A stretch of DNA of 64,000 bases from Patiria pectinifera (Eukaryota > Echinodermata > Asteroidea > Valvatida > Asterinidae), in assembly GCA_029964075.1 (NCBI GenBank), contig CM057135.1, positions 43,686,457-43,750,456 of the forward strand. Reading direction: 5' to 3'. The notes under the pieces are model-generated. The model did not search any database, had not been told where the DNA came from, and saw nothing but the letters and a program-made list of their open reading frames with translations. The position numbers and the translations under genes are program-made. Shown piece by piece: positions 19,246 to 30,673 of the stretch. The stretch's first letter is position 1, and every line of letters starts with the position of its first letter.

Positions 19246-20421
19246 TCAGATGCTGGTCTAAGTGTGTGGGTCTAAGTGTGTGTCGAGTATATAAAGTCAA
19301 TCGGATTGATTTTAGTGCCTAAAGTGCCTTTCACAATGAAAACGTGTACAAATGCTATGGGGAATGGCTGAAAAAGAAGGAAAAAATAACCGAAAAAAAA
19401 CCCACTTTAACGAAAACAAAGGCTGTTTCGGCCGGTTGCTGAAACAGCCAACAATGTATTTGAAAATGACCGTTCATTTGTGAACTACTTCACACATGGC
19501 ATACTGATAATGATGTACATGTAGCCTGTAGGCCTACATGTATGTACAATGTACATGTACGTGTTTAGGCCTACATGTACATCATGTATGTATGTACATG
19601 TACATGTGGCATATAGCCCGACTGCCACCGTGCCACATACATGTAGGGAAGAGAGTTTGTTTTTCTGTGTGAGATATTTTTAGCCCAATGTGTGGCCTAG
19701 TAGGCTAATGTATGGTCATGGGAAATGTCTTCCTCATTTTACTGACTTTAACCTTGAAATAGGCCCCCAATATTTTGCTGCGTCTGACTGCTTTTATTAA
19801 TGGGGGTATTAATTAAAGTGAAGTATTTTTGGCACTCATTGTCGACGGTGGATACCGGTATTTCAACCACGTTGTTTTGTTCTCACCCCTGCATGCAAAA
19901 AAAGAGGCCCCTACACTTTTTTGGGGGGGGGGGGGGGGAATTCCAACTCAAGGCCTAGGCCCCCTACAAGCCAAGTGATTTTTTTTTTAGCAATTAAATA
20001 GTTATTTTACTCACCCTATATAATTGGATATATACATGTACTACCCATGTCACTCATACAAGTAGTAGTACTCTCCATATTGGGATATAGTTGTCGATGA
20101 GAACACTACTTGAGACTCATAAAAGGACTTGGACTAGGACTTAGAGTCAAGGGCTCGGACTCGGATACCAAGGACACGGATGGGGTGGACTCGACTACAG
20201 CACTGATTATTAGGGTGGCCGGGAACCAGTCTGGTAAATATCAGAGACGCCAGGCTTTTTCAAAACCGTCCGAATTCTTTGCCGAATTACCATGTTTTTT
20301 GGATAACTAGACCTCTGAAGGTACCGACTTTAACAATTTTGTGCTATTTAGCAGTCATACTACATGTACATGTATAGCTGGGTTGACTTTCTGCTGACAA
20401 AATAATTTTGATCTTTAATAA
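19246..20421. other. Non-coding sequence with (acatgt)n-type simple repeats
   Basis: Positions about 19500-19645 hold repeated tacatgtac and taggcctacatgta words. A poly-G run lies at about 19923-19938. No gene is supported. Confidence 0.5.
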
Positions 20422-20587
20422 GGGAATAACAGTGTGAGGAGCCGGTCTTCACTGCGTGATAATGACCGGGTGTGGGGCTGACCGCTGTTAATGGACCGAG
20501 ACGAAGTCGAGGTCCATTAACAGCGGTCACCCCCAAACCCGGTCATTATCACGAAGTGAAGACCGGATCCTCACACTGTTATTCCCA
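20422..20587. mobile_element. Hairpin MITE of about 165 bp
   Basis: Nearly the whole element is one inverted repeat (arms about 20422-20499 and 20511-20587) around a short cgaagtc-containing loop. Ends read gggaataacagtgtgagga. The direct repeat ttaataa flanks it (20415-20421 and 20588-20594). Confidence 0.85.
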
Positions 20588-21609
20588 TTAATAAATACCT
20601 TTTTAACGAAATAAACAGTTAAAATGCTCCAATTTTGTGACTTTTATTCCGGCGATATTTCCAGACTTTTTTGTGTTCATGTTCATGGGCCATATTTTAG
20701 CTTATGCGTGGTACCCTGTCTCTTCAATAAGCGTTGTTATATATACACCACAGCCGGGCCCAGGCCGCGCTGGACAATTGCAACGTCTTCATTGCGTACG
20801 CGTACGACTTCTGCTGCCGTAGCCAAACAAATGACAACAATGTTTTCATATTTTTACCTTATGGAGGAAGCTGAAATTTCGTTTGTAAACACATTCCTTG
20901 TGTCCAGAATTACAAAGATGCTTGGTTTAGGAAAGGTAAATATGTCGATGGGCGAAGTATTTACAGAAAATAAATCCTAGATCTACGCTTTCGTCATAAC
21001 ATCCTCAGTCATGTCAGTATAGTGCACTGCCGCTGTACTACATGTACATGTATGTCGTTTCAAAACTTCCTTACATGCGCGCGGGCACCCATAGCAACTG
21101 TGTTGCGTACGCGCACGTCAGTGTCACGCGAAGGTGGTTGAGCGCATGTACAGTGCTGTATTGTTACAAGCTACCGTATGACTGTTGTAAATTTGGCCAA
21201 TCATTGCCTTCCATAGGGCTGGATCAATGCTGGTTCAGGGGCCATTTATTCGCTTGTTCTTTGAAGCCGGTCTTTATATCACCGTTAATGCCCGACCACG
21301 TGATCGAGTTTCGACCAATCAGAAACCATCAACTCTCCAAGGTATTTATTAATTGATATTCGGCTAGCAACAGGACCATCCGCGCACAGGCCGTACATGT
21401 ATGTGGCACTGTGACTCAATATACGGAGGTAGTCCAGTATTTGAGTCTCATTTATGGGACTACTATCACCCCTGACTATAGCATGAAGTCTGTAGTAAAT
21501 AGCAGTCTACGAATCGCCTTTTTTTAACATTTGGAGTTGGACATGGTTGGGCAATAGTAGAGTCTGAGGATCATATAGATAGTACTTGTACATGTATGCA
21601 GTACGGCTA
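20588..21609. other. Non-coding sequence with a diverged repeat
   Basis: About 20755-20950 resembles the repeat near 16330 and 17300 (gcccagg...ggac, catatttttacc, ggaggaagct). No gene is supported. Confidence 0.45.
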
Positions 21610-22141
21610 GTCCAACTAACTGGGGTGCTAGAACTCCTTTTGGACATTTGGGAAGTTGGTCTGTGGTACTAGCGTCCCACTACAGAAGCATTCTCAATGT
21701 TGCAATTTCCAAATCATGAAACAGTCATTGGTGCATCCCCCGATCTACATGCGGAGTTTGTTTTTGACTCAGGTCACGGTCTTTCCCCTGCGCTACGTGC
21801 ATAGACAATGCGTTGCAAATAATAGCCACAACATTATTGAATGATTGCTGAATGATATCTGTGCTATAGTTCCGTAATAAGCTGTTGAATTTCACGGATT
21901 TGCAACCCAAAAAATAATCATGAGTATCATCGAAGCCCCATTAGTTTGTCTTTGACATGTGGAGAAGCCAGTATGTGCTCTCAGAGGTATTTTTGTCAAG
22001 TATTTTGCGTGATTTTTGGCAACTTTTATGGTGAACTTTGGAAATTGAAACTTTGAGAATGCTTCTGTAGTGGGATGCTTGTATGACAGAGCAACTTCCC
22101 AAATGTCAAAAAAGAAGTTCTAGCACACCAGTTAGTGGGAC
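21610..22141. mobile_element. 532-bp element with about 100-bp TIRs and TA duplication
   Basis: The left arm (21610-21710) and right arm (22038-22141) are inverted copies. Shared words include gaagcattctca and catttgggaagttg. TA flanks both ends. No transposase is encoded. It is probably a Tc1/mariner-superfamily derivative. Confidence 0.75.
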
Positions 22142-22281
22142 TATACACATGTAGTAGGGCCTACGTCACGTATTTTTTTTACCAAACAAATATTCAGATT
22201 TCACCCCCACAACAGGCCCTAAACTGCCTGATGTGCCCCACCCAGACAAATGGTGGTGGTTAGGTTCACATATAATATATA

Positions 22282-22680
22282 CCTGTAGCCCCACTAGTGT
22301 GGCCACGATATTGCTGCGCTGTATCTCTGGCCACACGCCAGGTTCTCCCTACTACTGACATGACTGAAGAGTTTCTCAACTAATTACGCAAATGTTCTTT
22401 TCTATGATGTCTCTGCTGTTCTCCTCTGGAATACTTAACTGCTTAAAGGTATCCTAATATCCAATTTCCCGATAATTTTTTAATCTTTCTGGAGCCCATA
22501 TGCACACCAAATTGTCTGTTGATGGCAGCCATTTTGAATGTAAGAAGCGATGACCCAAAAGCTGTGACATCGCGCTTATGCAAATCGATTTTGTCGCTCA
22601 GGCGCGGGATTTGCGATGCGGCGGCTGTTTCTTGCACAATTGATTTGCCCATACTGTATGGCTGTGCGCTATAATACTAT
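22282..22680. mobile_element. Diverged relative of the outer foldback element (left half)
   Basis: It begins at about 22288 with tagccccactagtgtggcc, as at 12739. It then follows the family through tctttctggagcccatatgcac and gatggcagccattttgaatg, which match about 15190-15245. The order shows that the 15.16-15.34 kb sequence is part of the family's body and that 12917-15150 is a true insertion into it. Confidence 0.75.
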
Positions 22681-23445
22681 CGGTTGAGAGACGTGTCCAA
22701 ATTTTAAAAAGGCCAATCATAGAGTCCTAGTTACACAGTGTACTCGGACTCGCCTATATGGTGCTTTTCAGGGCGAAACATGCGTGAAATTAAAGAAAAA
22801 AGGCACCCAGAACAGCGATGGCACAAAAAAGGGCACCACTTTTTTGTATAAAGGGCACTTGTTCAGAAAAAAAGGGCACTCTTTACCAATTATTGGGGGG
22901 GAGGAAGCGCTGGTGAAAAAAAGGCATTTGAATGAAAATGGCAGTCTTTACAAAATATTGGGGGGTTAATACCCCCAGCTGGCTACGCCTGTGCTAGCTA
23001 GTACTTAAAGAATTAGAAGGCACCCCTTGTTAACCTTCTACAACATGATTTTTCAGGGGAGTCAGTACAAGTATGTACGCTATGGCTTTTTGACATGTTG
23101 GAAGTTTGATAGACGAAATACCTTTGTCTGGAATTCCAATTTCTGAAACACAAATCCACCCAAAAAGTTACCATGGTTGATCCATAACTCTCAAATGTTT
23201 TAGACCAAATGACATTTGGATCATGGGACAATTTTTGGGGTGGAAAATCTGAGTTTTGGGGGTTTGTGTAGTTCAGGAAACCTCCTTTTAATGAATAATG
23301 ATATTCATAAAAAACGTAAATGATTTGACTTGGGAGTGGGACTGAGTTGACCTGGCACCCTGAGTGATAGCAGTGTTTCACATCATTACAAGCAAATTTG
23401 ACAATTTAACTTTAAAATTCTTTCATGCCCTTGTGATTTCTTTTA
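22681..23445. other. Non-coding sequence with a ragged interspersed repeat
   Basis: 22790-22985 holds repeated aaaaaagggcac words, ending in a cagctggctacgcctg-type end common in interspersed repeats. The rest is unremarkable. Confidence 0.4.
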
Positions 23446-23775
23446 TTAATGGGTTTTGCTTTGTAAATATCGAGAGTGAGAATGTTCTCTGTTACACAAC
23501 TTCGTTGAAGCCAGCTCAGCTTGTGTTTGATTTAGAGTTGTTGTGTAGGTAATGTCCGTGTGGGTGGGCTTGCGGTAGACACTGCGAGCAAGACTTCCGT
23601 CTGGCTTTCTGGACACCTCAACGTCAAGAAATGAGATGTTGCCATCTCTTTCTTTTTCCATGGTGAACTGGATGCTGCTGTGAAGCTTGTTGAGGTGTTT
23701 CAAGAAGAGCTGGAGGTTGTCTTGCCCGTGTTGCCAGATGACAAAGGTGTCGTCCACGTACCGTCTTTGGGTCAC
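23446..23775 (-). pseudogene. Penelope-like reverse transcriptase fragment
   Basis: A 109-codon stretch with RRYVDDTFVIW (catalytic motif), a following SFLDVEVSR segment and VYRKPTHTD is typical of Penelope-like RTs after the active site. Both sides lack the rest of the domain, and the frame breaks after the last of these. The fragment belongs to a different subfamily from the copy at 8160-9395. Confidence 0.88.
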
Positions 23776-24257
23776 CTATACCCTGAGCTCCTTCCCCGTT
23801 GCACTGTGTACTGACACACTCCAGTGATCATCCAGCATCCTTCAGTCAACTTGCATCCTTCTCAGCTTCACCAGTATTGAGCTTCACCAGTTTGCATCCT
23901 TCTCACGCCTCACCGCACCCATCCTTATAACATCGCATCATCGTTGGAATCCCTCCAATTCCTGACGACGAGCAGAGCATACTGTTCGAAACATTGAGTC
24001 CCTCCGGTTCTTTTCAGAACCACACATACTCACAAAAGAGATGTACTAGTTGTGTATTCACATGGTGCTACCACAAACTTATCTTGTCTTAACAACAGTA
24101 GACACCACATGTGTTGTGAACAACAAATGACATGCTGTTCACAATCAGAATTGTTTCATATTTTTTTCACAAAGGACAGTTATTGTAAGAGAAGCGTTTC
24201 TGCAGCATGTTGGAACTGGGAAAGTGAAGCATGATCATTCTGTTATACACATGTTTT
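23776..24257. other. Penelope-like terminal sequence in opposite orientation, then spacer
   Basis: From about 23800 to 24045 the plus strand reads like a Penelope-like terminal region ending in the hammerhead-like core. The RT fragment beside it is on the minus strand, so the two pieces are inverted relative to each other. The remainder holds nothing recognised. Confidence 0.45.
23962..23995 (+). ncRNA. Hammerhead-ribozyme-like core
   Basis: CTGACGA is followed by a 6-7-bp hairpin (gagcag...ctgttc) and gaaac, which are the two conserved boxes of a hammerhead separated by stem II. Penelope-like terminal repeats often carry such motifs. Stems I and III are not clear, so catalytic competence is uncertain. 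Confidence 0.45.
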
Positions 24258-25450
24258 TATTATGCCCCGCGGCGAAGCCAAAGGGGCATACTGTTTCCGC
24301 CTTGTCCTTCCGTGGGTGGGTGGGTGGGTATGTGGGTGGGTGGGTGGGTGTTCTGGAATTTACTACCTTACGGAGACATGAACACAATAGGGAACAAAAG
24401 ATTGTATACGTCTCCAGAAGAACATTTCTATAGATGAATACGTCTCCACAAGAATTTCACAAAATAGATATATGGATTTTACTCAAAAACTAGGAATTTC
24501 CAAGGTAGGTTGATCTGTCGCAAATGGAAGAGTTTTAGAAAAGGGATATTTAGTCCAAATTTCAGCCCAGGAAATTAATTCTGGTTAAAATAAGAGCATT
24601 TTGAAACTTCAATTTCACACTTGAAAACTTTACTACACGAGAACAAAGAAATGTCTCCACAGCCATGACAGCAATACAAATTCCAGAATGTGTGTGTGTG
24701 TGTGTGTGTCCGGACAAATCTTGTCAGCGCGATAACTTGAGAAATACTTTACATATGAACTTCAAATTTGGTTTGTGGATTGTCCTTGGTAATTCTAAGA
24801 AGCCTTTTGCATTTGGGGCCGAAAGGTCAAGGGTCAAGGTCACAGTGGCTGAAACAATAGAAATTTTGTCAGCGCGATAACTTGAGAAATACTTTACATA
24901 TGAACTTCAAATTTGGTTTGTGGATTGTCCTTGGCAATCCTAAGAAGCCTTTTGCATTCGGGGCCCAAAGGTCAAGGGTCAAGGTCACAGTGACTAAAAC
25001 AAAAGAAATTTTGTCAGCGCGATAACTTGAGAAATACTTTACATATGAACTTCAAATTTGGTTTGTGGATTGTCTTTGGCAATCCTAAGAAGCCTTTTGC
25101 ATTTGGGGCCAAAAGGTCAAGGGTCAAGGTCACAGTGGCAAAAAACAAAAGAAATTTTGTCAGCGTGATAACTTGAGATACACTTTACATATGAACTTCA
25201 AATTTGGTTTGTGGATTGTCCTTGGCAATCCTAAGAAGCCTATTGCATTTGGGGCCAAAAGGTCAAGGGTCATGGTCACAGTGGCTAAAACAAAAGAAAT
25301 TTTGTCAGCGCAATAACTTGAGAAATACTTTACAAGTGAACTTCAAATTTGGTTTGTGGATCGTTCTTGGTAATCCAAATAGGCCTATAACATAAGTGGG
25401 TCGAAAGGTCAAGGGTCAAGGTCACAGTGGCTAAAACAATAGAAATCTTG
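24258..25450. repeat. Element with (tggg)n tract and five 145-bp tandem units
   Basis: It starts with the short inverted pair tatgccccgcggcg/aaaggggcata, then a gtgggtgg microsatellite (about 24312-24350). Later come five units beginning gtcagcg at 24723, 24868, 25013, 25159 and 25304. Spacing is 145-146 bp. Each unit contains cttcaaatttggtttgtgga and aaggtcaagggtca. The regular spacing and high identity suggest recent amplification. Apparent reading frames through it are by-products of the repeat. Confidence 0.85.
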
Positions 25451-25689
25451 TATTTATTCTGAGATCATAGGGATTAGGGATTAATTCATTTAAAACCTAC
25501 AGAAGACACTAATGCTGTCAATGAATGTTCCATGTGACCAAGGTACATGTAAGTTGTTGTTAAAAGAGTATGTGTTATGTCATGGAAACAGTCACGGTTG
25601 CGGGGCATTTGTGTTTGTAAACACACCTTACTTGTTTCTTTCTGTTATGAAACCACTAGGATTTCTCAAAAGTGCCCTAGGCACTGTAG

Positions 25690-25921
25690 CTTGAAAGCCT
25701 GAAGAAACCTTTGGAGAGAAGACAATGAGAAGAAATTACAGTTTTATAGGTGGGAGTAAAAGCCCAGAGGAATATTCTGAGGAAAACCCACGGAATCAGG
25801 TAGAGACTGAAAGCCCAGTCCACATGTTGGCCCAACCTGGGTCACAATGTTTGATTCGAACCCGGGTCACAGCAGTGGAAGGCGAGGAAATTACCGCTAC
25901 ACCAACCCGACTCCCCAGCTG
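25690..25921 (-). mobile_element. tRNA-derived SINE
   Basis: On the minus strand an A box (tggtgtagcgg, 25904-25894) and a B box (ggttcgaatc, 25862-25853) form a tRNA-Gly-like head (ctcgcct anticodon region). A body with a cgtgggttttcctc word follows, as in the Deu-type core of deuterostome SINEs. Terminal duplication was not resolved. Confidence 0.75.
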
Positions 25922-27790
25922 TAAATCAGCACTAAATGAGACAGTGTGATATTAACAACAGATTCACAGTTTTGCCTCCCCTCACCTCCCAACAAAAATA
26001 ATTTTCAAACATTTTGGGATTTTTGTCTTGGGGTCACCTAGGGGGTAATTTGCATAAATTTTGTGATCTTGATCCTTCCTACTTTTGGAAACTTTGGTAT
26101 CACATAATACAAAATGTAGGATTTTGGTGTCTTCTTATGAACAACATCTTTCAAAAACAAAAAGTCTCATACATGTGTAGTGGGGGTATTTTACAAAAAT
26201 ACATTTAATTTTCAACTTTTCTGTCAATACATATTAATAATTTTTAAACCTTGAGTATTACTATTATAAACAGGGGTGGATCCAGACTGGCATTTGCCGG
26301 GGGGACTAGAATTGTAATGAAGGGTCCAGGACCTGCGAGCGCGGAGCGCGAAGCCCTTATGGCGTGGGGTCCGATTTTAGATGCTCTGTGGTGCAATCCG
26401 AGGCGATTCCTGGGCACTTTCCACCGTTTAGAAAATGTTTTAAACATCGAAAATTCCATTTAAATTTGTTGTGCTTATAAAGTTTGTTATGTACTCAAAG
26501 TTGAGAACCCTGTTCCATCTCGACGAGGCGTCCGGGGCCCGCTTAAGGGCTCCGAAAAATTTTGGATTCTAGATGCTCTGTGGTACAATCTGTGGTGCAA
26601 TCTGAGGCGCCACTTTCCCCTGATTTTTTTTTAGCAGAAGTTTTTAAAATTATGAGGCAATACATATAGGCCTTTATTCTCTTGCTCTTGTAAAGTTTCT
26701 TCTGTATTCAAACCTTAAAGTTGAGAACATGCACATAATTTGTAATTGTTCCGCGCTCGGTCACATAACTGACATGAATTTAAATATTTCATTAGCTGGT
26801 GCATATTTGGGGGGTGTGACAAACTGGCATGAAACGTATCATAAAAAAGTATTTTAACAGAATCTGAAGTGGCCATTGTTTGATTTTGTTTAGTCACCGA
26901 GCCCGGAGCGTGAAAACGGTTTGACCTTCATACGCTTTGTACGCGGCGGTTGTCCGCGTGCCGTCTCATGGACGTATGACGCGCTAAAAAAATACGCAAA
27001 ATGAGACTCCACTACAGTTTGTTTTTACCTTGGTTTTATCCGCCTCATAGATCTATGATCCGCCTACCGTGCAGCCATCGTAACCCGTGCATAAATTGCC
27101 ACGCCTTTTCGGTCGCACCACAAACCGGCGTATCTCGATTTTTTGCCAAATTGAGTCTTGTCGTTAACGTTATTATTTCATCAAAGTGCTCATTCTCAGA
27201 AACTTTTATTCCAATCGGAGTTCTTATTTACTACATGTAAGAACGCTAATTAGACTGTGCGGCGTACTTCTAAAAAAATGAAAAATGCTGCACCACGAAG
27301 TGGCGTATCCCGATACGCCACTTTACACGCTAATTCCCATAGTGCTATGACGTCACAAAGGAGCATCGACATGCAAAATTGGTATTTAGCGTTTCACGAA
27401 CTGACGTATATGATAAACATGATAAAAATCTGTTTCACGAAGTAACGAATATTACTTTGGAGCTGAATTTCTCAAAAACTTAGCAACTCAGATGCACACG
27501 CATTGCATACAATAAAGTTTAATCTACAATTTAGTAGCATAAACGAAACAGCTTGAATTCTTACACAGGGAGTATATGGAATGAGCCTACAAAATAATGA
27601 CCAACTTTAAATCCGTTTTTCTCGAAACTCAATAAAAAATGTGATACGTTGAATCGTGGTGCAACCGACGGATTGTTCTTCCTCAAACTCAAAACGCGTG
27701 GCCCGTCGGATCACTGTCCGAATTAATTAAAATCTTAATTGACCTAATTAACGAATGGGCGAATTTGATAAAAGTGCCGTATTGCGTTTT
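25922..27790. other. Non-coding sequence with interspersed repeat fragments
   Basis: About 26270-26640 carries a repeat with ggtggatcc, gcgagcgcggagcgcgaagc and gatgctctgtggt words. A related sequence lies at about 34870-34990 in opposite orientation. A 26-bp perfect palindrome (aagtggcgtatcc and its complement) is at 27298-27323. No gene is supported. Confidence 0.5.
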
Positions 27791-28290
27791 NNNNNNNNNN
27801 NNNNNNNNNNNNNNNNNNNNNNNNNNNNNNNNNNNNNNNNNNNNNNNNNNNNNNNNNNNNNNNNNNNNNNNNNNNNNNNNNNNNNNNNNNNNNNNNNNNN
27901 NNNNNNNNNNNNNNNNNNNNNNNNNNNNNNNNNNNNNNNNNNNNNNNNNNNNNNNNNNNNNNNNNNNNNNNNNNNNNNNNNNNNNNNNNNNNNNNNNNNN
28001 NNNNNNNNNNNNNNNNNNNNNNNNNNNNNNNNNNNNNNNNNNNNNNNNNNNNNNNNNNNNNNNNNNNNNNNNNNNNNNNNNNNNNNNNNNNNNNNNNNNN
28101 NNNNNNNNNNNNNNNNNNNNNNNNNNNNNNNNNNNNNNNNNNNNNNNNNNNNNNNNNNNNNNNNNNNNNNNNNNNNNNNNNNNNNNNNNNNNNNNNNNNN
28201 NNNNNNNNNNNNNNNNNNNNNNNNNNNNNNNNNNNNNNNNNNNNNNNNNNNNNNNNNNNNNNNNNNNNNNNNNNNNNNNNNNNNNNNNNN
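27791..28290. other. Assembly gap, 500 N
   Basis: Exactly 500 undetermined bases, the usual size for a scaffold gap of unknown length. Open frames that cross it are artefacts. Confidence 0.99.
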
Positions 28291-29002
28291 GTCTGATCAA
28301 GAACCATTGGTCAACTAGAGGTTGCTTTGTAGCAACCATGTAGGGGAGACACAGCACACATAGGATCCAAAGTATACACGATCAATTGTATTCAGATTGT
28401 ACATCAACCCATATCTCCAAACCTGATGAAGAAGACAAGGTACATGGCAAGTCAGGACCAATAGCTACCCGGCATATTAACACTGTGCACTAGGTGGAAT
28501 TCAAATAGGACTACCTCACATAGCAAAAGTAAGTTGAAATAGGTACCCTGCACCAATAGACCACCATCAGAATTCTAAACCAGAAATACATACATGTACT
28601 ACTATCTGTACATTACAGGATTTGTTTCATTGCCTAGCACCCCCATCAAGTTTGCTAGAAAATAGGAAATGATGGCATCTGTTACTGCCATTAGCAAATC
28701 TAACGTTATCTTTTGACAGAAGAACACAGATGTAGATGTTATAAAGTGTCATGTACAGCCTCATGTAAGAATAAGCATCCTATTCAACTAAGGTCAGGTT
28801 TGTCCTCTGGGGTAAACTTGTTTTCTTAAATTGGTAAATAGCGCTTAATTGTAAAAAAAAAAACATAGAAAAATAAAAAGTCTGTGAAGTTGACGGACCA
28901 AGTTATTGGTTAAAATATAGAAAATAGTAATTCTCAACAAAAAGGACATGTTTGCATAAATGATACGATATACATGTGCATTTACATATCAGCCATTCCA
29001 TG
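28291..29002. other. Non-coding A/T-rich sequence
   Basis: No gene or recognisable repeat was seen. Confidence 0.4.
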
Positions 29003-29749
29003 GTGACTCGCATGACATTTGAACAAATTGTAAAGTTTTAATGCATTACTGTTGTTAACCTGGCATTTATTCAACTCAAATTAGCATGTATTTGAGTCAG
29101 GGCATTGTGAATCTATGGTTTAGTTTTTATATGATTACTTTAACATCGCTATTTTTTCATGTATCACAGTTTCTTTGACGTGACGCGTGACAGGATAGAA
29201 AAGGGATTTTTACATCCTTGATTCAAATAGCTTTTCCTATGGATCTACCAGTGTTCTAAAAATTATTCTTACTGAACTTAGAACTTAATACCCTCACCCA
29301 ATACATGCATAAGTTGTATTGTGCCAAATATCCCTCGAGGTAAGAAATAGCCTGAAGAAAATGTGACTCGCGTGACACAAATGCGTGACTCGCGTGACAC
29401 AGTAGCTTTTCACTTTCACATTATAACTGTAATTTTAGTATAACAAATCAAATCATAATATTATATTAATAAAAATGATTTACCTGTGAATACCTTATGA
29501 AAGAGTGTGAAAACTGCTATTTATCCCTTTACTTTGGCAAATGTTGGGGTGGAAATCTGGTTTAAACACAATATCCTTAACAATGACATGGAGACAAAAA
29601 AATGTTTCGGAATTTAAGTTACGAAGTGATGTCATCAATCCACGGGTGATTATTTCAGGAAAACAGGTGTAATTCTTGGTCATGTAGAGTCACAGTTTCC
29701 TTAAAAGGTAAGAGCTGCAATTAATGATGCAGTTGTATAGGAAAGTATA

Positions 29750-29945
29750 CAGTGCAGTCGAATCTCGTTGGTACAAACTCTGTTAATACAAAATTCTGGT
29801 TATAACAAACATAAAGCCTTAGTCCCGACTGTGCATTAAATTATGTGCATGATGAATGGGACTGATGTTCCTCTTAATACAAAATTCTGATATAACAAAC
29901 TATTTGGCTAGGTCCGAACAAGTTTGTTTTAATGAGACTCGACTG
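29750..29945. mobile_element. 196-bp MITE of the pogo/Tc1 type, TA duplication
   Basis: The ends are cagtgcagtcgaatctcg and its partner gagactcgactg, next to TA on both sides (29748-29749, 29946-29947). Internal taatacaaaattctg words occur twice. The end sequence follows the common cagtcgaaYctcg pattern of such elements. Confidence 0.75.
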
Positions 29946-30091
29946 TATATAAACATTTGTAAAAAACTGATTCAATTTCTTGTTACATAACTAATGCTTA
30001 AATTAAAGACTTAATTCCAATTCTATAATTTAATATGGCATTGTTTCTTTGTATTACATGTAAATGAAACATTCCTGGCTTCGCTTGTGAC

Positions 30092-30468
30092 CAGGCGCGG
30101 ATCCTGAGGGGGGGTTTTGGGGGTCAAACCCCCCCCCCCCCCCCCAGCTCTGTGAAAAAAAAAATTCTCATACAAATTCCTAAAAATTAGTTGAACCCCC
30201 TGTTGTGTCACCCCCAAAAATTATACTGGTCTAATGTCCGCCTGTTCAAAATAAGGTACACCATTCTGTAATGTGTTAAAAATCGTCAATTTGAACAGCA
30301 CCCTTGATTGAAATTGGTACCAGCCCCACCACCCCCTTGCCCCCTTGCCCCCCACCTCCCAGTTTTGATTTACGAAGGCCAAGTGTCCAGAGAAAAAAAC
30401 GTGTGTACATTTTCAGATTTTTTGGCTGATGAAACCCCCCCCTGCAAAAATTCCTGGATCCGCCCCTG
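30092..30468. mobile_element. hAT-type MITE with cag(g)ggcggatcc ends
   Basis: The left end caggcgcggatcctgag and right end (complement) caggggcggatccagga form the TIRs, with C/G homopolymers just inside. gtgac borders the element on both sides; a full 8-bp duplication is not evident. No coding region. Confidence 0.65.
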
Positions 30469-30673
30469 GTGACTCGCGTGACATACATCTTGTGTGACTC
30501 GTGTGACATTCATGAGATAGTTCTTTCTACAAGGAATGTAGAGCAAATAAGAATATTCATACTTTTATTGATAGACCACCACTATTCCATTTACAAATAT
30601 CAAACACTAGCTGAATCCCTCTCTAGTTATTAAGTAATCTGAAAAAAAGCCCTATTTTGTGACTCGTGTGACA

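Larger units (their letters stand above)
29003..30673. repeat. Seven dispersed copies of a gtgac-tcgc-gtgaca motif
   Basis: Near-identical 13-15-mers, all on the plus strand, begin at 29003, 29180 (short variant), 29363, 29385, 30469, 30494 and 30659. Each contains two gtgac half-sites nine bases apart. The spacers between them are unique, so this is not a simple tandem repeat. One copy abuts the right end of a MITE (30468/30469). Confidence 0.8.

Noticed and set aside
24665-25395. Repeated small proteins with CVCVC and FKFGLWIVLG words
   Set aside because: They derive from a tg microsatellite and the 145-bp tandem units.
27689-28357. Long open frames on both strands around 27.7-28.4 kb
   Set aside because: They consist almost wholly of the 500-N gap.
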